A DNA stretch of 64,000 nt from Galbibacter kalidii (GCF_026241135.1 NZ_JAPFGA010000005.1:169959-233958), one strand, 5' to 3'; positions 9,936 through 20,050 are shown, counted from the first letter of the stretch. The notes: generated by a model from the sequence alone, not told the origin. Numbers and translations are program-made.

Positions 9936-12062
9936 CTAATCAATCATCGAAAGCTGAATCCGTTTTCTGGAAAGATCAACTTCAATGACTTTTACCATGA
10001 CGTGCTGGTGTAGGTGTACTACAGCATTGACATCGCTTACAAATTCATTGGCGAGTTTAGAGATATGTGCCAATCCACTTTCTTTAATGCCTATATCTAC
10101 AAAACACCCAAAATTGGTGATGTTGTTTACAATACCGGGTACTTTCATACCGGCATTGACATCTTCAATGGTCTTTAAAGCCGGATCGAACTCAAAAACT
10201 TTGACTTTCTTCCGTGGATCTAATCCCGGTTTTTCCAATTCTTTTACAATGTCGGTTAGTGTGGGAAGCCCGACGGTGTCGGTAGTATAATTATTGAGGT
10301 TTATTTGCTTTATAAGTTCTTTGTTGCCGATAAGTTTTTCTAAAGACACCTTTTGGTCTTTTGCCATCTGCTCAACAAGCTTATAACACTCAGGGTGCAC
10401 TGCCGAATTATCCAAAGGATAATCGGCACCCGTAATTCTAAGAAATGCAGCACTTTGTTCAAATGCTTTGTTACCCAATCGGGGGACATTCAATAAATCC
10501 TTCCGCGATTGAATGCTTCCGTTTTCGGTGCGGTATTTTATGATGTTTTCTGCCAAGCCTGAACCAATACCAGAAACATAACTCAGCAGTGGAGCAGAGG
10601 CAGTGTTTACATTCACCCCAACACTATTTACACAACTCATGACCACCATATCCAGCTCTTCTTTGAGTTTGGTCTGATCCACATCGTGTTGATATTGCCC
10701 CACACCAATGCTTTTCGGATCTATTTTTACGAGCTCAGCCAGGGGATCAGCCAGACGGCGACCAATAGACACTGCCCCGCGTACGGTGACATCGTAATTT
10801 GGAAACTCGTCTCGTGCAATTTTAGATGCTGAATATACTGAAGCCCCGGCTTCATTCACTACAAAGACCTGTAAATCCCTGTCGAAGGCAATCTTTTTAA
10901 TAAAAGCTTCCGTCTCCCTGGATGCTGTACCGTTACCAATGGCAATGACTTCAATTTTATGGGCACTGACCAGCGTTTTTATCTTCTTGATTGCTAGTCC
11001 TGTTTGTCTTTGGGGTGGATGTGGGTATATGTTTTCGTTGTATTTCAGGTCGCCATTCTCATCTAAACAAACCACTTTGCATCCACTTTTATATCCCGGG
11101 TCTATGGCAAGAATACGTTTTTCGCCCAGGGGAGCAGCCAAAAGCAACTGACGGAGATTATTAGAGAACACTTTAATGGCAGCTTCATCGGCATTGAATT
11201 TGGCCTCTTTTAGAGCTTCGTTGGAGATAGCCGGATCGAGCAGACGCTTGTAGGCATCTTCAATAGCTATAAAAACCTGATCGGTACTGCTTTGGATATC
11301 GGTTTTAATAATGATATTGTCAATAATGTCCAAGGAATCGTCTTTGTCAACTTCAATTTTAATACGAACAATGCCTTCATTCTCGGCACGCAGCATTGCC
11401 AATAAACGATGCGAAGGTGTTTTGGACAAAGGTTCACTCCAGTCAAAATACTGTTGAAATTTCTGGGCTTCTTCGGTATCTTTTTTATCCTTGACCACTT
11501 TGGTTTTTATAACAGCCTTTCTGGAATACAAACGGCGGAGTTTGTTACGTACCCACTGGTTTTCGTTTATCCATTCGGCCATAATATCGCGGGCACCCTG
11601 CAGTGCTTCTTCCACATTTTTCACTTTATCGTTCAGGTAGCGTTTGGCAGTTAGACCGACATCGTCATCATGCTGTTTCATGATGATCTTTGCCAGCGGT
11701 TCTAAACCTTTTTCCCTTGCTGTAGAGGCCTTGGTCTTTCTTTTCTTTTTGAACGGAAGGTAGAGATCCTCCAGTTGCGAAGCCGTTTCGCTTTGTTCAA
11801 TTTTTTGTTGGAGTTCTGGTGTAAGCGCCTGTTGTTCTTCGATGGCTTTTAAGATGGTTTGTTTCCTTTTTTCAAGCTCTTCGAAGGTTTGTTGTAGCTT
11901 CGCAATAGTGGTTATCTGTACTTCATCAAGGTTTCCGGTCATTTCTTTCCGGTAACGAGAAATAAACGGAATGGTACTGTCTTCGTTGAGTAACTTTATA
12001 GTATTGATCACCCCTTTTTCGGGCAATTTGGAGTGCTTTATAATGTATTCTAATAGTTTCAT
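9936..12062 (-). CDS. tex: Tex family RNA-binding transcription accessory protein
   Basis: A 708-residue protein matching Tex across its whole length. The N-terminal helical region contains the conserved PFISRYRKEMTGNLDE and the LEDLYLPFKKKRKT stretch. A YqgF/RNase-H-like domain starts near residue 320 (RILAIDPGYKSGCKVVCLDE). Helix-hairpin-helix segments follow near residues 480-560 (VNVNTASAPLLSYVSGIGSG). The C-terminal S1 domain is residues ~640-706 (GIVNNITNFGCFVDIGIKESGLAHIS). Tex is a conserved cytoplasmic nucleic-acid-binding protein linked to transcription. It stands alone here and reads as ordinary core-genome sequence, marking the chromosomal side of the boundary with the accessory region to its right. 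Confidence 0.96.
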   Translation of the reverse strand: MKLLEYIIKHSKLPEKGVINTIKLLNEDSTIPFISRYRKEMTGNLDEVQITTIAKLQQTFEELEKRKQTILKAIEEQQALTPELQQKIEQSETASQLEDLYLPFKKKRKTKASTAREKGLEPLAKIIMKQHDDDVGLTAKRYLNDKVKNVEEALQGARDIMAEWINENQWVRNKLRRLYSRKAVIKTKVVKDKKDTEEAQKFQQYFDWSEPLSKTPSHRLLAMLRAENEGIVRIKIEVDKDDSLDIIDNIIIKTDIQSSTDQVFIAIEDAYKRLLDPAISNEALKEAKFNADEAAIKVFSNNLRQLLLAAPLGEKRILAIDPGYKSGCKVVCLDENGDLKYNENIYPHPPQRQTGLAIKKIKTLVSAHKIEVIAIGNGTASRETEAFIKKIAFDRDLQVFVVNEAGASVYSASKIARDEFPNYDVTVRGAVSIGRRLADPLAELVKIDPKSIGVGQYQHDVDQTKLKEELDMVVMSCVNSVGVNVNTASAPLLSYVSGIGSGLAENIIKYRTENGSIQSRKDLLNVPRLGNKAFEQSAAFLRITGADYPLDNSAVHPECYKLVEQMAKDQKVSLEKLIGNKELIKQINLNNYTTDTVGLPTLTDIVKELEKPGLDPRKKVKVFEFDPALKTIEDVNAGMKVPGIVNNITNFGCFVDIGIKESGLAHISKLANEFVSDVNAVVHLHQHVMVKVIEVDLSRKRIQLSMID

Positions 12063-12886
12063 ATGAATTTGTTAATGTGTCAATGATATAGCTGGTTAAG
12101 AATTATGTTTTGTTAATCATCAATCAAAAATCGTTAATAATACAACCAACAACCATTATATCCAAGCACAAAAATGCTGAAATATTTAAAAGTAAACCTA
12201 TTGTCCTGTACAAAAGAAATTCTATAGTGATAAAATTAATGGCTTTTTACTTTAATTTGATAAGACTTGACACAATTTTGAAGAGGGGAGGGAAATGCGT
12301 GAAAAGTATTTTTGGATGTTGCATGGTTTATATAGGACAGGAATATTTAAAAGTGAATGATGAAATATTTCTGTCATATGTCATTAACCTAAAAATAAAA
12401 AATCCAACCACTTTCGCGATTGGATTTTCTTGGTCGGGATGACAGGATGACTCCTGACTCTTATAACTTATTATATATCAGTAGATTGTTAAATTAAAAA
12501 ACAATTTGTTATCCGATTTGTTGACGACAAAGTAAATGAACCTCCAAAGGAAATTGCTATCATTCCGGTAACGCAAATATAGTAGGATTAAAAAATCAAA
12601 ACAATTTATAAGCCCCAAATTTACATAAACCTTTTTCCTGTAAGGTGTAACTCACGGATATTTTTTAGATAAATACACATTCTTTTCATACATGTATGGA
12701 CTTATCTAGGGCTTAATCCGGATGCTAATAGGCAGAAACATACTCTTAAATATAACAATAAACAGGATTTTCAGAGTAGGCTAGAACCAATCAATTATTT
12801 TTACACTCTGTTGTAGCATGTTATTTACCTTTTCAAGACTCTTGAACCTCCATCAAACTCTCTGAAATACCTTCAATCTTGCCTGC
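12063..12886. other. Intergenic region without a convincing gene
   Basis: About 820 bp of AT-rich sequence between tex and the VOC gene. The one thing of note is the tRNA-3'-end repeat at 12388-12448, described separately. A plus-strand open frame (12110-12442) runs through the repeat and has no protein-like features. I see no other gene, RNA or clear promoter here. Confidence 0.7.
12388..12448 (-). repeat. 61-bp direct repeat, left copy: tRNA 3' end plus terminator (putative att site)
   Basis: Identical over 61 bp to 61785-61845 and in the same orientation. Read on the minus strand it starts ATCCTGTCATCCCGACCA, the second half of a T-arm, a 3' acceptor strand and CCA. A Rho-independent terminator follows at once (stem AATCCAATC/GGTTGGATT, loop about GCGAAAGT, then a T-run). 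The rest of the tRNA is absent: the sequence at higher coordinates diverges inside the T-arm and shows no CATCCCG partner strand within tRNA distance. An acceptor strand of CGGGATG would fit a tRNA-Pro, but that is an inference. Breaks at this point are typical of tyrosine-recombinase attachment sites. Confidence 0.72.
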
Positions 12887-13249
12887 TTACAAGTCTTCAA
12901 CAAAGAATATAGAATTATTATTCAAATCATGAACCCCAAATTCGTTAGTTTTCCAAGCTGTTTTTAATCTTAATTTATCTCTCTTTGCAGTTCCCCTTTC
13001 CACTAATTCCTCAAAAATCGGCATTAAGTTCTTTAAGAAAATCTTTATTACCGAACCTCCGAGAAGTGGGTCGTCTTCTGTATCAGCATGCCACTGTAAA
13101 TGGATACAGAGATTTTCTCTTCTCAAGACAGCATACATACTGTCTTTATGCAAAAGCTTAAATCCTACTTTTCTTTCGTACCAATCGACATCTCTGTCTA
13201 TGTCTTGACTTGGCAAAACAGGTGATATTTCAAAGAATTTAGTTTTCAT
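12887..13249 (-). CDS. VOC (glyoxalase/bleomycin-resistance) superfamily protein
   Basis: A 120-residue single-chain vicinal-oxygen-chelate protein. The paired beta-alpha-beta-beta-beta modules are visible: ISPVLPSQDIDRDVDWYERKVGFKLL at the start, LCIHLQWHAD in the middle, KIFLKNLMPIFEELVERG, and the closing WKTNEFGVHDLNNNSIFFVEDL, which carries the usual EFGV-D-NNN turn. Members bind metal or small ligands, and this sub-type resembles bleomycin-resistance-like proteins that sequester a ligand. Substrate is not predictable. It is a short single gene with no obvious partner, 25 bp from the next minus-strand gene. Confidence 0.85.
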   Translation of the reverse strand: MKTKFFEISPVLPSQDIDRDVDWYERKVGFKLLHKDSMYAVLRRENLCIHLQWHADTEDDPLLGGSVIKIFLKNLMPIFEELVERGTAKRDKLRLKTAWKTNEFGVHDLNNNSIFFVEDL

Positions 13250-13273
13250 ATTTTTTGATTTGTCCTTAATGTG

Positions 13274-14047
13274 CTACAAATGCAGTGTATTAACATGGGC
13301 TATCAGTTTAACCAATTCGTTTTTATCTTTTAGTTTAATTTTGTGTTGTTTTATATACTTTTTTATTTTGGGGCGTAGTGCAATATTAAAAACCTGCAAC
13401 AGCTTTCTTTTTTTTACAGGTAGATGTATTTTGATATTATCGTGATGCTTTCCAATATAATATTCCGTTTCGTCAACAAATTTTGGCGGAATACTCTGTG
13501 CCAATGAGTTGGTTGATATTTTTCCTTCTTTAAATATTTTGGTCTTTTTAACGTATAGGCTGTACTGACTGCCCTCGGTTATTTTAAGTAGGTAACCGTT
13601 AAGCATTTGTTCTTTGTCGTTGCTATACGATGTATAGACGACGGGAACTCCCGAAATTGTACAATAAATATATTTGTCCTTTAGCAAGGCCTTGATCGAT
13701 TCTTCTTTTAAGACCGTTCTTTTTAACTCTACTTCGTCGCTGTAGGCATTGTAGCGCAAAAAATGTTCTCCCATCAAAGAATCTTTATAAAACACTTTCC
13801 CTTTGGTAAAGGATTCGTTTAAATAAGGTGACCCATTGATGTTTTCTAATTCAAGAGTTTCACTTGTTTTGCCAAGACCCTGTACAAACATTTCAGAGAG
13901 GGCGGCCTCGGCAGCTGAGGTTGCATATTGGGTGTTGTCCAGTCGTTGACCATAGTTTTTTGATATTTGACTTGATGTCATGGTCGTAAAAAACAGTATC
14001 AGGCCTAAGACAAACCTTTGTTTTGAATATGGTGTTGAGGTTTTCAT
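13274..14047 (-). CDS. Exported protein of unknown function
   Basis: A 257-residue protein with a clear signal peptide (RFVLGLILFFTTMTSSQ), so periplasmic or surface-located. The mature part has alternating beta-strand character (GKVFYKDSLMGEHFLRYNAY; YIYCTISGVPVVYTSYSND) and a lysine-rich C-terminus. I do not recognise a domain. It follows the susC-susD-lipoprotein operon in the same direction but behind that operon's terminator, so it is probably transcribed separately or by read-through. Confidence 0.75.
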   Translation of the reverse strand: MKTSTPYSKQRFVLGLILFFTTMTSSQISKNYGQRLDNTQYATSAAEAALSEMFVQGLGKTSETLELENINGSPYLNESFTKGKVFYKDSLMGEHFLRYNAYSDEVELKRTVLKEESIKALLKDKYIYCTISGVPVVYTSYSNDKEQMLNGYLLKITEGSQYSLYVKKTKIFKEGKISTNSLAQSIPPKFVDETEYYIGKHHDNIKIHLPVKKRKLLQVFNIALRPKIKKYIKQHKIKLKDKNELVKLIAHVNTLHL

Positions 14048-14068
14048 GTTCTATAAAATTTTTTAAAC

Positions 14069-14098
14069 AAAAAGAGCCCCAGAAAGAGGCCCTTTTTA
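14069..14098 (-). terminator. Terminator of the susC-susD-lipoprotein operon
   Basis: AAAAAGAGCC and GGCCCTTTTT flank a short loop. The hairpin with flanking A- and T-runs lies directly after the stop codon at 14115 on the minus strand. Confidence 0.65.
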
Positions 14099-14114
14099 AT
14101 TTTAAAGATCAACA

Positions 14115-15008
14115 TTAATTTTTAGTCAAAGTAAACAATTGATCTGTAGCGAAGGGAACAAAATCCAATATCAAGTTAATATCGCCGGTACAGGTGCCTA
14201 CCGTTCCAGAGCCTGACACAGTAACAGGTACTCCATAATCGAAAACTTCGTTAGCCATTGCTGTTACAGACCCATCGTCGGGGTTGATGGTTACTTCTAT
14301 ATAAGATGTATCAGTATTGTTGATAAACGGATTGTTGGTCGATAAAATCCTGAACGTATATGGGTCGTCGCCCTCAACAACAGGCACTTGGTCGCCCGGG
14401 GCGTAATCTGCCCAGGCATCGGCTGTTACGGTGTATGAGCCAGAAAATAATGAGGCGTCTGCCAACGCACAGAAAAACTGTACCCGGTACGCAAAGGGCG
14501 ATTGAAAAAATTGCCCGCCAGTAATGTTAGGGTTGGCATCGCCTTGGGTGTAAGACCTACCATCGGTAAGCTTTAAATTCAACCTGATGTTAAATTGGTC
14601 TGTACTTTCAAAATCACCAGACTGTAGCCCCAAAGCACTTAGGGCTTCTGAGAAAGCCACTTCAATGTCTGCACGAGGTAGCTCTAACGGACCAGGGCTA
14701 AACTGTGAGGCCGGAATGGTTTTAACGAGCTCTTCTGAGCTGTTCCCGTCTGCGGCAATAAGCATGGCGTACACTTCAACTTCTTCAAGCAATGCACCAT
14801 TTTCTTGATCTTGTTCTTCGACAGTAATAGACCACATGGAAGAAGTATCGTTAAAGTCGAAAGTTTGGTTGTTAACTGCTATGGTTCTTAAAAAGGCACC
14901 TCGTTCTACATTTTCGATTACATCATCTACTGTTTTATCTTCGGTACTACACGAACTTACAATCAATGCAACTACTGTCAATAAACTATATCTTATAATT
15001 TTTTTCAT
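14115..15008 (-). CDS. Lipoprotein encoded third in the susCD operon
   Basis: A 297-residue lipoprotein. The ATG at 15008 (MKKIIRYSLLTV) is chosen because it puts the signal sequence and lipobox VSSC at the N-terminus; the frame is open seven codons further. The mature part is beta-rich and acidic (TSMWSITVEEQDQENGALLEEVEV; YRVQFFCALADASLFSGSYTVTADAW) and has no catalytic motif. It lies 30 bp after the SusD gene and is followed by a terminator. Third-position lipoproteins of this type in SusCD operons are usually surface glycan- or peptide-binding accessory proteins. That role is inferred from position. Confidence 0.8.
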   Translation of the reverse strand: MKKIIRYSLLTVVALIVSSCSTEDKTVDDVIENVERGAFLRTIAVNNQTFDFNDTSSMWSITVEEQDQENGALLEEVEVYAMLIAADGNSSEELVKTIPASQFSPGPLELPRADIEVAFSEALSALGLQSGDFESTDQFNIRLNLKLTDGRSYTQGDANPNITGGQFFQSPFAYRVQFFCALADASLFSGSYTVTADAWADYAPGDQVPVVEGDDPYTFRILSTNNPFINNTDTSYIEVTINPDDGSVTAMANEVFDYGVPVTVSGSGTVGTCTGDINLILDFVPFATDQLFTLTKN

Positions 15009-15037
15009 ACTATTATATTTTAATTCCACAGTTAATA

Positions 15038-16750
15038 TTAATTAGCAGCCGGCGGTTGAGCGTTACTATCCCAAAATACAGGTTGCGTCTGATCTGATTT
15101 TTGCTGTATGTTTGAATTTGTGGTAGCAGCAATTGCCGGATAATAGATTGACCTTACAAAAGTACCCGGTGATGGGGAACGATTGGGTTGTAAGGTTGTG
15201 GGGAAACCTGTTCTTCTGTAAAAGTTATAGGATTCTACACCATTACCATATGTAGCTATAAAGAACTGTTCAGCTAAAACATCCCATTTACCAGCTGTAC
15301 TGGCCGCATCCCAATTGGCTGACACAGCGTCTATATAATCGCTTACATCAGTGGCTGAAGGTTCAAAAGAAAGGTCTGCTTCAGGATCTAATGCTCCAAA
15401 TGACTGTACTTTTGTGATGGATTTTGAAATACCGTCCATCATCGCTGTTTTTGCAGGCAGAGTAGCACCATTGGCTAAAGCCATTTCAGCTTTCATAAAA
15501 TCGACCCAAGCAGCGGTAAGTATTGGCGTTATACCGGCTCCTTGCCCTCCTGTAACAAGGCTAACACCTTCAAATCTATTGTCGTCAAACTTGCCACCCG
15601 CCGGATATACACCGTGTGCAGTTACATGAAACGCATCGGGATCGCGACCGTCGTTTTGCCCATGATCTCTACCCCAATAACCGTTAGGCAGGTTACAGAA
15701 TACGTAACCCCCATCAATATAGTGTTGAGGAGCCTGTTGGGTAGAACACCTGATAAGTGACTGATCTGATGGTATTTCTTGTCCTGGTACAGCATTGACC
15801 TGTCTATAAAAGTAATACCTGATACGAGGATCGTCTGTGGTATCCATTAGGTTCATAAACCAATTGGATTGAAAATCAGCTACTCCTACACCGGTATAAT
15901 TCAAACCATACCTAGGATGTCTCGAATCGGGGTTAGAAGCATTTGTCCCTGGCCATTGATACTCAAAATCATCGGAAGTATCTTGAATGTAATTCCCCGA
16001 ATTTACAATAGCATTAAAGCTGGACATGGCGTTTGGGTCAACCAGTCTACGTTGTAAGTATATACGCATTTTGAGCGTATTAGCCGCTTTTACCCATTTT
16101 GAATAATCGTTGTCGTAAAAAACATCGAGCGCGGGTTCTGTGGATACTCCACCTGTGAAATTTGCAATGGCATTATCTAACAATACCAAGGCTGCATCAT
16201 AAATATCGGCGCCACTGTCCAGGTTAGGATTAAGTATTGCCTCCTCACCTTGAAACGCTTCAGAATAAGGCACATCTCCAAAGAAATCAACTAGGGTAAC
16301 CATAGTATATGCCTCTATAAACTGACCTATACCAATATGTCTTGTTTGTCCCGCCTCTTCTGCCAAGGGAGTCATCGTTCTAATGTCCTTGATAATGCCG
16401 GTATATGCATTTAGCCATTCGTCATCAAAATCAGTTGGCTGGAAGGTAGCGGCATAATTTTGAGAGTTCGTATTTGTCATTGCCATCATACGGGTAAGTT
16501 GGGCACCAAATATGGAAAACCCATCACCATTAACCGCTCCACCTGATGGCCAATTGTCATTAGGATCATTATCTGCATCACCTTCCAGTTGCCTTACAAA
16601 GTCTTCTTGAATGGAATTTAAAAAGAAATCAGTATTAGCACTTTCAGGGGTTAATGCGTTGGGATTTTGTGTTTTATCCAAGTCTGTTGTTTCACACGAG
16701 GTAAACAATGCCAAAACGGACAAAACCGCGATCATTATATGTTTTTTCAT
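15038..16750 (-). CDS. SusD/RagB-like outer-membrane lipoprotein (SusD-like 2 type)
   Basis: A 570-residue protein started at the ATG at 16750 (MKKHIMIAVLSVLALFTSC), which places the lipobox LFTSC correctly. The N-terminus LDKTQNPNALTPESANTDFF and helical repeats such as IGQFIEAYTMVTLVDFFGDVPYSEAF and KWVKAANTLKMRIYLQRRLVDP are those of the SusD-like 2 family. The C-terminus carries the usual EQFFIATYGNGVESYNFYRRTGFP. It is the surface lid that delivers ligand to the SusC partner encoded 24 bp upstream. This SusD subtype often serves oligosaccharides or peptides, so the substrate is uncertain, and no hydrolase lies in this operon to help. Confidence 0.93.
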   Translation of the reverse strand: MKKHIMIAVLSVLALFTSCETTDLDKTQNPNALTPESANTDFFLNSIQEDFVRQLEGDADNDPNDNWPSGGAVNGDGFSIFGAQLTRMMAMTNTNSQNYAATFQPTDFDDEWLNAYTGIIKDIRTMTPLAEEAGQTRHIGIGQFIEAYTMVTLVDFFGDVPYSEAFQGEEAILNPNLDSGADIYDAALVLLDNAIANFTGGVSTEPALDVFYDNDYSKWVKAANTLKMRIYLQRRLVDPNAMSSFNAIVNSGNYIQDTSDDFEYQWPGTNASNPDSRHPRYGLNYTGVGVADFQSNWFMNLMDTTDDPRIRYYFYRQVNAVPGQEIPSDQSLIRCSTQQAPQHYIDGGYVFCNLPNGYWGRDHGQNDGRDPDAFHVTAHGVYPAGGKFDDNRFEGVSLVTGGQGAGITPILTAAWVDFMKAEMALANGATLPAKTAMMDGISKSITKVQSFGALDPEADLSFEPSATDVSDYIDAVSANWDAASTAGKWDVLAEQFFIATYGNGVESYNFYRRTGFPTTLQPNRSPSPGTFVRSIYYPAIAATTNSNIQQKSDQTQPVFWDSNAQPPAAN

Positions 16751-16774
16751 GATTATCATTTTTCAAATTTTTGA

Positions 16775-19700
16775 TTAAAAAGTAGCTTTAACACTAAAAC
16801 CGTATCGTCTTGAACTTGGCCCGTTCAAGAAATCAAAACCAAAGCCATTACCTACCCCTGTACCTGATGTATTTGGGTCAAATCGAGCTCCATCCGGAGT
16901 GTTTACAGCATCGTACCAGAGGTTGTTCCCAGATATTTTAAAGGACAGCTCTCCAAAAGGTGTTTTTTCCAAGATTTTTTTGGGTAATGAGTATCCAAGT
17001 GACAGTTCCTGTAACCTAATAGTAGTTGCATCATAAACCTGTAATTCACTCGGGCCAAACAGTACATTGGTAAAATAGAAATCTGAGTTATTGATTTGTA
17101 TGCTGTTTGGTTGCCCGTCGGGGCCCAAACCATCAAGGATGTAAGTGGCCTCCCTGTTCAGGGTTTCGGGAATAAGCCCACGCCCCAAGAGGGTGGATAT
17201 GGTACTGGAGTAGATATCGCCACCATGAACATAATTCAATTGAAAACCAAGCGAGAAATTTTTAAAAGAGAAAGAATTACTTAGGTTAGCCGTCCAATCG
17301 GGATTGGGGTCGCCTATTACTTGATCTTCCGGATCTTGCAGATAATTACCTTGTGCATCCACAAGATATTCTCCTGTATCAGGGTCTCTTGCAATAGCAG
17401 TACTGTATATAACACCCAGTGGTTCACCTACAATGGCTGCGTTACCTAAGTTGATAAATCCGGCATAAATAACCCTTTCTGTATCAAGGCCAAGGTCTGT
17501 TACTTCTGTTTCATATGTAGTAAAATTCATATTAGTGTTCCAGTTAAAACCATCGCTTTCACTCTTTATTAAGTTTAGGCCTAAATCAGCTTCGAGCCCT
17601 CTACCCTGTATTTCACCAACATTGGTTTCTGTGCTTGAATATCCTGTTGAAGGATCCAAAGGTCGACTTACAATTAAGTCGTTAGTAATTCTTTTGTAAA
17701 GTGATAAATCCAACGTAATCCTGTTGTCCCACAGAGCGGATTCCAGTCCTACTTCAATTTCGGAAACAGTTTCTGGTTTTAAATTCGGATTTCCCAATGC
17801 CTGTCCGGTAGTATTGGTAACCACATTACTACCACCTCTGTCTTGCAAATCCTGTGTGTTTAAGATTAAGGTAGAAGCGATGGGAAATGGATTAAATGTG
17901 TTAAACCCAGCTGAGGTACCGTATCCAGCCCGTAGTTTTAAATAGTTAATCCCTTTATCTGATTTTAAACCTTCAAATACTTTAGTAGGGATAAAGGATA
18001 TACTGGCACTCGGGTAGAAGATTGAACGGTTGTCAACCGAGAAGTTTGACACCCAATCGTTTCTCCCCGCTAAGGTAAGGTACAAGTACCCGTTGTAATC
18101 AAAATCAAACTGACCATACACTCCTGCAATGTTTCTTTCAGTAAACAACTCAATTTCATCTTGATTTAAGAAATTGAAATGTTTTAATACACCAAACACC
18201 TGTTGACCATCACTTGCAACACCGTTTTGCTCAAAAACCTCTCTTCTTGACGTTGCACCAACGTTAAACGAAAACCCTACGGCATCAGTCAAATCGTAAT
18301 CGCCAGTAAACACTAAGTTGTGGTCCCAAATGGTATTGGTATTGTTCCAAGTGGAATATATACCACTGGCTAATCTGGCATCGCCGCTGTTGCTGTTTAT
18401 ACCGCCTTTGTTTTGGTAGTTTACGTTTGCTTCGTTATACACGTCAATTCCAGCCCTATAGGTCAAGTTTAAGTTGTCTGTAATACTATAGTTGATGCTG
18501 GATTGCCCAAACACCCGATTGGTTAATTGGTTGGAGCCTGCATTGTGTATAGTCCATAAGGGATGTTGAATCGAGTTGTCCTGACGGTAGTAAACACTAC
18601 CTCCCGTTACGGGATGTTCATAGGGCAACGACTGGATGTCGATACTTCTGGGGGTAAACCACAGATCGCCAAAAATAGACGAGCCGGCTGCTGTTGCTCC
18701 ATTACCTTGACTTAATGCTACTGGTGGAGAGACAAAATCTGTTCTGGAAAAGTTTAAGGTTCCATTGATGGTAAAACTATTGCTTAACTCCGCATTACCA
18801 CCTACTGAAAGTGTGTTTCTTGTTAAGGAATTCCCCGGGGTAAACCCTTCGTCATTTAAGTGACTATAGTTAGCATTATACGATATTTTTCCATTGTCTG
18901 ATGAACCTTTAGCGTTGATCGAAGTACTTAAAACAGTACCCATTCTAAAAAAATCTTCTACACTGTTGTACGGCTGCCACTTATAGCGTACTCCCTGAAA
19001 TTCAGGAAAGGCCTGAGGAATTCCTGTAGCCGCCGCCGCGGTTGAATAGGGGTGTGGTAAAGTTGCATTTCCGTCAATGGCAGGATCATTGCCGTAACCG
19101 GCCACCCCTTCTTCTTCAAATTTTGGTCCATAATTACTGAAGAACCAACCAAAGGCTTGGTCAAATCCGTTACCATATTCGTTTTGATAGTCCGGCAAGG
19201 AAGCTATTTCATTAAAAAATACTGAACTGTTGATTGTGATTTCAGATTTTTTAGCTCCTTTTTTTGCAGAACCAGATTTTGTAGTAATTAAAATAACTCC
19301 GTTTTTACCTTGCGATCCATATAATGTTGCAGCAGCAAGGCCTTTTAAAACGTTCACGCTTTCTATATTGTTAGGATCCAAATCCAAAAACCGGCTTGAT
19401 CCATTGTTTCCGTCAATAAAATTACCTTGTGCGTTGGTATCCCCACTAAACGGCACACCATCTACTATAAACAATGCTTGATTGCTGGTACTAAACGAGT
19501 TAAGTCCTCGAATAATAATGTTGGTCCCAGACCCCGACAAACCACTTTGTTGGTTTATTTGTACCCCGGAAGCCTTGCCTGTAAGAACACGAGCAATATC
19601 ACCTTCCGCACGTTGTTCAATGCTTTCAGATGTAACTTCTGAAACAGCATATCCCAATGCTTGCTTTTCTTTTTGAATACCTAAAGCTGTTACTACAACT

Positions 19701-20017
19701 TCGCCCAAAGCTTGGGCGTCTTCTTGCATTTGAATGTTAATAATGTTATCGGAACCCACAACTCGTTCGACACTTGTTAACCCAATGTACGAATACACCA
19801 AGGTTGAGCCAACAGCTGTGTTGATACTATAATTCCCTTCAAAATCTGTTTGGGTACCCCCTGTAGTACCCTTAATAATAATGTTTACACCAGGCAAGGT
19901 CAGACCTTCACTATCTGTAACCACACCAGTAATTTCTTTTTCTTGTGCAAACCCATAATACGACATGAATAGAAGTTGCACGGAAAAGAACAGTTTCACT
20001 ATTGTTCCCATCTTCAT
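16775..20017 (-). CDS. SusC/RagA-family TonB-dependent transporter
   Basis: A 1080-residue outer-membrane transporter. It has a signal peptide (KLFFSVQLLFMSYYGFAQ), an N-terminal carboxypeptidase-D-like domain (ITGVVTDSEGLTLPGVNIII, then DFEGNYSI), a TonB-box-like region (ALGEVVVTALGIQKEKQALG), a plug domain (TGKASGVQINQQSG; TNIIIRGLNSF; LFIVDGVPFSG; VLKGLAAATLYGSQGKNGVILITTK) and a long beta-barrel. The C-terminus ends in a barrel strand (RRYGFSVKATF). The preceding minus-strand genes are a LytS/LytTR pair, separated by a strong bidirectional hairpin, so this operon probably has its own promoter. Confidence 0.96.
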   Translation of the reverse strand: MKMGTIVKLFFSVQLLFMSYYGFAQEKEITGVVTDSEGLTLPGVNIIIKGTTGGTQTDFEGNYSINTAVGSTLVYSYIGLTSVERVVGSDNIINIQMQEDAQALGEVVVTALGIQKEKQALGYAVSEVTSESIEQRAEGDIARVLTGKASGVQINQQSGLSGSGTNIIIRGLNSFSTSNQALFIVDGVPFSGDTNAQGNFIDGNNGSSRFLDLDPNNIESVNVLKGLAAATLYGSQGKNGVILITTKSGSAKKGAKKSEITINSSVFFNEIASLPDYQNEYGNGFDQAFGWFFSNYGPKFEEEGVAGYGNDPAIDGNATLPHPYSTAAAATGIPQAFPEFQGVRYKWQPYNSVEDFFRMGTVLSTSINAKGSSDNGKISYNANYSHLNDEGFTPGNSLTRNTLSVGGNAELSNSFTINGTLNFSRTDFVSPPVALSQGNGATAAGSSIFGDLWFTPRSIDIQSLPYEHPVTGGSVYYRQDNSIQHPLWTIHNAGSNQLTNRVFGQSSINYSITDNLNLTYRAGIDVYNEANVNYQNKGGINSNSGDARLASGIYSTWNNTNTIWDHNLVFTGDYDLTDAVGFSFNVGATSRREVFEQNGVASDGQQVFGVLKHFNFLNQDEIELFTERNIAGVYGQFDFDYNGYLYLTLAGRNDWVSNFSVDNRSIFYPSASISFIPTKVFEGLKSDKGINYLKLRAGYGTSAGFNTFNPFPIASTLILNTQDLQDRGGSNVVTNTTGQALGNPNLKPETVSEIEVGLESALWDNRITLDLSLYKRITNDLIVSRPLDPSTGYSSTETNVGEIQGRGLEADLGLNLIKSESDGFNWNTNMNFTTYETEVTDLGLDTERVIYAGFINLGNAAIVGEPLGVIYSTAIARDPDTGEYLVDAQGNYLQDPEDQVIGDPNPDWTANLSNSFSFKNFSLGFQLNYVHGGDIYSSTISTLLGRGLIPETLNREATYILDGLGPDGQPNSIQINNSDFYFTNVLFGPSELQVYDATTIRLQELSLGYSLPKKILEKTPFGELSFKISGNNLWYDAVNTPDGARFDPNTSGTGVGNGFGFDFLNGPSSRRYGFSVKATF

Positions 20018-20042
20018 ATAAATTAGTTTTTAGTTAACAAAT

Positions 20043-20050
20043 CAAATGTA
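20043..20050 (-). promoter_or_regulatory. Candidate -7 box for the susC operon
   Basis: On the minus strand the sequence TACATTTG matches TAnnTTTG and lies 25 nt before the susC start codon. I see no convincing -33 element, so this is tentative. Confidence 0.35.

Noticed and set aside
12110..12442. 110-codon plus-strand open frame in the gap between tex and the VOC gene
   Set aside because: It runs through the tRNA-end/terminator repeat, so its last residues are translated terminator, and the rest is a lysine/isoleucine-rich translation of AT-rich DNA.
12388..12520. A complete tRNA gene at the left copy of the 61-bp repeat
   Set aside because: The 3' end is convincing, but there is no T-loop, anticodon arm or matching 5' acceptor strand within tRNA length. 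The right copy at 61785 also fails.
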